64,000 nucleotides of DNA, taken from Saxidomus purpurata. Taxonomy: Eukaryota; Mollusca; Bivalvia; Venerida; Veneridae. The stretch is from positions 3,959,983-4,023,982 of the forward strand of contig JAFMSR010000018.1 of assembly GCA_022818135.1 (NCBI GenBank), written 5' to 3'. The position numbers were made by a program, and so were the translations under genes. Under the pieces are notes generated by a model. The model saw nothing but the letters and a program-made list of their open reading frames with translations. It made no database searches and had not been told where the DNA came from. Positions 59,739-64,000 of the stretch are shown here, piece after piece; the first letter of the stretch is position 1, and each line of letters starts with the position of its first letter.

Positions 59739-60528
59739 TACTGCTTGGGGAGATATTTCCGGACAGGAACTATTCCCGGACACCCCCATTTAAACGCTTT
59801 ATTTTAACATATTGTTTTGATCCAGCACAAGCAATCATTCGGACTCTTGCTTTTTGAATGTTGAACAACACCCATTTGTTTCTTGCGAGTATATGGCAAC
59901 AAAAATGCAAAACAAACTAACTTGCACATCGTTTTTTCTGTAAACATGCTTGGGGAAAACGATATAACTGCGCATGCGCATCACGCAACATTTTGAAGAG
60001 GCACTGGACGTGCACTTTAAATTGTTAGCGTTGCTGTTCTTGGTCGCAGACGAAAATAGAATTCAATAAAAGAACATATCAAACCTCTTAAAGTTAGGTT
60101 TACAATTTTTGCACCGAAAATGTTATGAATTATAATTAACTTTAAAAAAAGACTGAATACGCTATAGGAGGTGTTAGTGTGACGTCACATCCGGGATTTT
60201 TCGTTACTAAAAATAGCCTGGGCTTCAACTGCCATATGCTGAATGTGTATCTATACAATATAGACATTATTTATCGCCAAAATAAACTAAATTCCAAAGT
60301 GTCCGGAAATGTATCCTGTACTTAAGTTAAAAACATACCATAAAATATACCCCGTAGGGGCCTCATTTAGTATAACGGAAGTTGTCGCAAAGCAAAAACG
60401 TAAATATAGTCTTGTGGAGGATGGGATGAGGTATATATAGTGAACATTTGGTCCAGTTTTGTTAAATAATAACCCGGCGGCTTTAGAAAATTTGTCATTT
60501 TCGTCCGGAAATATGACTCTAAGCAGTA
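59739..60528. mobile_element. 0.79 kb element with 26 bp imperfect inverted ends
   Basis: The left end TACTGCTTGGGGAGATATTT with CCGGAC (59739-59765) faces GTCCGGAAATATGACTCTAA with GCAGTA (60503-60528). GAG lies just outside both ends, a possible 3 bp target duplication. The same ATTTCCGGACA phrase occurs inverted once more inside, near 60299. The interior has no long open frame, so it is probably non-autonomous. It lies between the converging genes. Confidence 0.65.
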
Positions 60529-61200
60529 GAGTTATATAAAAAATAAACCTTTTTACTACAGATCCAGGCTGATCATTGCCTTTCTGTCCATCAAGTCTCT
60601 GTGAAACCCGAGTTGAATACAGAGGCTTGCAAAATGTATGTTAAGAAATAGGGTAATAAATCTTACCATAAAAACATGTAAAGTACTGCCCTGGGTGTTC
60701 ATGTTTCTTTGTGTATATTATTAGGTTGACTGTTTTGTAATTTTGATATTTGTAAAATTGCAACTGTATATACAGTTTTTAATGGTTGCAAATATTTTTA
60801 ATGGTGACAGTGTTAGTAGGAGCTGTTAAAGCTGTTTGCGACCATAAAAAACTATATATTGTCACAAATGTCAAAATACTAAACAGTTTACCCTATTCTG
60901 ACATACATTGCTCTGAAATAATGCGATAATAACAGACCCATGACACTTTGTGCCAGGTGAGCTAACAACAACACAAAAATGATTAACCTCATGACATGAC
61001 ACGAAGATATACATGCATGATACAGTTCCTTAACTTCAAGGTCAAGTTAATACATGGCAATCAAAGGTCAGAGAGGGGACTAAAATTGTGTGCCTGAGCC
61101 ATATTTGTTGGGCAATATCAGTTCAACAACTCAACATGTCAAGCCTCCCAACTATGCTACGGTCTGGCTCTTGCTTGTGACATGTCGTCCCATTGTTGTA
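60529..61200. other. Intergenic, no gene seen
   Basis: No recognised coding or repeat feature, although 61100-61200 is likely the edge of the homopolymer-rich satellite that follows. Confidence 0.35.
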
Positions 61201-61866
61201 AACTATTGTCCAGCAGGTCTTTCAAATGATGGTCCGAAAGGAAAAAAAAAAAAAAAAAACCCCTCCCTCCTCACGGACAAAATCGGTACCCGCCATTTTA
61301 AAAAAAAAAAAATTTTTTATACTTTTACCCCCCCACTATTTGTCCAAAGTCAGATCTTAATACAATATATGCATTCCCTAATAATTACATAATAGTATAT
61401 TTTACCGATGTTTCTTTAGGTGATTATTGGAACGTTAACAGTTCAGACATGGTTTTCAAAAATACCCAAACCCCCCCCCTTTTTTTGGGCCGCCCCCCTT
61501 GCATGGTGTTCCTGGTTGTAATTTCTAAGTGGGACCTTGACGCCCCCATCTTTGAGACTATAGATCCATTCAAGTCTAAAAATGGCGGCACACTGTGCCA
61601 TTGTTGTGCACAGGTTTTCACTATATATTTAGGGTCAAATGATGGAAAATTGCAATAAAATCTAAATTAACAGTATGCATGACGGAGATATTTGTTTTTT
61701 TTTAAAAAAAAAAAAAAAAAAGACCAGTATCGCGAGTCAAATTACCACCCAAGACAATGCATGGACCGGTTTAACTTCCCATGTTCAACATTTTTTTTAA
61801 TTATATATAGGGGTTTTTTTTCCCCATTTTTAAAAAAAAACCCCCCCCCCCCCCCAAACCCCCAAA

Positions 61867-61913
<47 letters not shown>

Positions 61914-62280
61914 TGTGGTATTAATGACACAATGACGGGCAGTTTTGCTACAACTATCGGACAAATACCAGTTTACTCCCCTAGGCGTGATAAATGCACG
62001 GCGTGATAAACGCTTCCAGGCGAACAAGTTATCAGTACAATAAGACTTTATAGAGGGTTTTTCGCCCCCGACCATACTATTTGAAAGACCTTGTCCAAAG
62101 TAATTAAAATTGTTCAATGTTATAAGACGTAACGTTCAGACATGGTCTCATGTGTCCTTTAATTTCTAAGTGGGACCTTGACCTTTGAGATATAGATATT
62201 GTGTGCAGCACACTGTCCCATTGTGGTGAAGTTGTGCCAAGTTGATTCAAAATCTTTCAATGCATGAGGAAGATAAAGAC
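61201..62280. repeat. Homopolymer-rich satellite with two related copies
   Basis: GTTCAGACATGGT, then AATTTCTAAGTGGGACCTTG and GGCACACTGTGCCATTGTTG, at 61440-61610 recurs at 62130-62235 (GCACACTGTCCCATTGTGG). Between them are long runs of A (61230-61258, 61303-61313, 61705-61720) and C (61840-61910). Open frames of polyproline, polylysine or polyglycine are artefacts of these runs. The extreme homopolymer lengths are suspicious for sequencing or assembly error. Confidence 0.75.
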
Positions 62281-62517
62281 TGGACGCACAGACTAACAGA
62301 TCTTACCCATGTTCAACAAACTGTCAATGTGACAACAATGTCAAGCAAACTTCTTCACAAATCATACAAGATGTGCACACCACACTTCTGTTTCTGACTT
62401 AGATTTGTGTGCAAACACACAATTCATTTGGCACATGCATATTTTAAGCATAATTGTCAACAATTACAACCATTTATAACAAATCAATAGTACATTTTAT
62501 AAAATAATAATCGAGTC

Positions 62518-62560
62518 CTTAACAGAATTATGCAAAAATATTCAAAATAACAATGAAACA

Positions 62561-62615
<55 letters not shown>

Positions 62616-62661
62616 GACACTTAACAGAATTATGCAAAAATATTCAAAATAACAATGAAAC
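62518..62661. repeat. (AT)n flanked by 42 bp direct repeats
   Basis: CTTAACAGAATTATGCAAAA, then ATATTCAAAATAACAATGAA and AC, occurs at 62518-62559 and again, identically, at 62620-62661. Between them is an (AT)n run interrupted once by GT. The perfect identity implies a recent event or a tandem collapse/expansion in the assembly. Confidence 0.95.
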
Positions 62662-63568
62662 CATGTATGATCAGGCATTAAATTGTATATACATGTATTG
62701 TTAAAAACAAAATGTCAGCTTTTCATTTCAACCTTTCCACAATGTTATCAATAAAAGACACACGTATGATTTGTCATGGGTATTATGTTAGTGTAAGATC
62801 AAATGACCTATCAAACATGCATACTATCACAACCTGGCAAGACTTCTCTCCTATCTGTCCAACATCTTGAATATGATAATGGCACATTATAATAAACACA
62901 ACATTAAATTCTTCCAATCTCAAGCCAACTGGGACGTTGTTCATGACATTGACATTGAGTCCTTGATCCTGCTCAATTTCTTAAATGGACTTGTCCATCT
63001 ATCTACATGTCCATTAATTGTTCACATGAATGCTGACTGTATATTTACTGCCGCAATAGTGAGCAGTGGAAATTATAATCAGACTGCATGGATGTGCATG
63101 GTGATCACAATCTATACTGGTTGCAAAGGTAAAATCACTTGCCAGTAGGGGGGTATGGGTCAAACGCAAACACTGATTATAAATTATCATTCTCCAAGTT
63201 AAAATCAACCACTTACATGTAAATGTATTCCACTTTCAAATTCTATATCAGCATTTTAACCACCTTTCAATAATTTTCCCACAATATGTGACAATTGTGA
63301 AAGGTAGATTAAAAAATGCTTTATGAACCAAAAAAGTTTCAAAAGAATTCTGTTCAAATACACATTTTGCTGTCTCTAACACTGGTTCCATATTACAGAC
63401 TGCCAAAATACAAAATAAAAAAAATGTAAAATATTCTTGAAAAAGAATATTATTGTGTAAGTCTTTGTGGGATATGTACGTTCGCTCATAATGCTACATG
63501 TCTCATGACTGATACTAAATATAGTGATAATGGAATGTGTAATTGGTCTGACAATGTGTTTCAGTCAG
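62662..63568 (-). other. Probable 3' UTR / downstream of the minus-strand gene
   Basis: Directly downstream of the minus-strand stop at 63569. No AATAAA is evident on that strand close to the stop, so the UTR end is not placed. The plus-strand frame at 62867-63148 lacks any recognisable domain or splice context. Confidence 0.4.
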
Positions 63569-63731
63569 CTATACAGTTTCTGACTTGACTGCAGTCAAAG
63601 TTTTGTCTTGTTCTGTAGAATTAGCATCTCCTGCAGAGTCCGGTGGCTGTGGTGCTGTTTGTGACTTCGCTTTATTTCTTTTGTTCATCTCTGACACAAA
63701 CATTTTGGTCCCTAAAGGATCTGATGGATCC
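63569..63731 (-). CDS. Terminal coding exon, C-terminal tail of unidentified protein
   Basis: On the minus strand ATCTACTTCACAG ends at 63732 and opens a 163 bp frame to a TAG stop (63569-63571). The exon begins with the third base of a split codon and gives 53 residues: DPSDPLGTKMFVSEMNKRNK, then AKSQTAPQPPDSAGD and a Ser/Thr/Glu/Lys-rich end TAVKSETV. It is hydrophilic and probably disordered, like a cytosolic tail. No domain is visible, so no function is assigned. The clean acceptor, the codon-like composition and the stop support a real exon. The rest of the gene lies to the right of the window. A longer frame running up to 63790 would include intron sequence and is not used. Confidence 0.65.
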
Positions 63732-64000
63732 CTGTGAAGTAGATGAAAATATATTGTGTAAATATGTAGTAAATAAATGATTTTTGTCATCTGTACTGAA
63801 CATGGTTTAAAATATGTAAAACAAAGATTAAAAGAAAATTTCCTTGATATAGTCTACATTTAAGGACAAATACCTAGAGGTTTTGAAGAAAAGTTGATTC
63901 CGTTTTAGTGATCTTTTTAATTAAGTAACCACCTGTCTTAAGTAGCCAATATTCAAGTATCCCAAATTGGTTATTTCCACATTAAGTACACTTGTACTAA
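63732..64000 (-). other. Intron of the minus-strand gene, window edge
   Basis: Starts (in gene sense, ends) at the acceptor beside 63732. It shows no further exon before the window ends. Confidence 0.5.

Noticed and set aside
61692..62117. Polyproline / polyglycine frames
   Set aside because: Arise from long C runs that may be sequencing artefacts.
62484..62678. Ile-Tyr-rich minus-strand frame
   Set aside because: Reads through the (AT)n run and its flanking direct repeats.

Overview
This is an AT-rich eukaryotic window with almost no protein-coding sequence. Its repeat content points to a marine bivalve or a related mollusc. It carries satellite-like arrays built around the phrase GTGACCTTGACC, several tRNA-like short elements, inverted-repeat elements, and decayed LINE reverse transcriptases. 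The species cannot be fixed from sequence alone.

Two genes are supported, both near the right end. A two-exon plus-strand gene (coding exons 54048-54194 and 56525-56617, 79 residues) is recognisably the orthologue of human C18orf32 (UPF0729 family). The terminal coding exon of a minus-strand gene lies at 63569-63731, with the rest of that gene beyond the window. The two genes converge, and the long 3' UTR of the first runs to about 58.6 kb.

From 1 to 9 kb there are minisatellites and a 1.2 kb foldback-like element (3331-4560) whose 0.4 kb arms are made of short codon-like repeats. A second palindrome-rich array, with repeats of TCGCGTGGCCACGCGA, lies at 10.78-11.25 kb.

From about 9.4 to 49 kb the dominant structure is an old, decayed array of at least six related units. 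Diverged homologous blocks recur in a roughly constant order (called A, H, B, C, G, F here). Some of the blocks keep open, exon-like frames next to splice-like sites on the minus strand. A 390 bp module occurs three times in this array, once inverted. Later insertions interrupt it: retroposon copies, LINE fragments, and a 3.47 kb element with 0.36 kb terminal inverted repeats. For that last insertion, a paralogous unit serves as the empty-site reference.

From 49 to 53.7 kb lie decayed LINEs. One of them is split by a satellite block bounded by 37 bp direct repeats. A palindromic dispersed repeat sits just upstream of the C18orf32-like gene. From 58.6 to 63.5 kb the sequence is intergenic or UTR with a 0.79 kb inverted-repeat element and homopolymer-rich satellite. 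Most other open frames in the window are chance or repeat-encoded.
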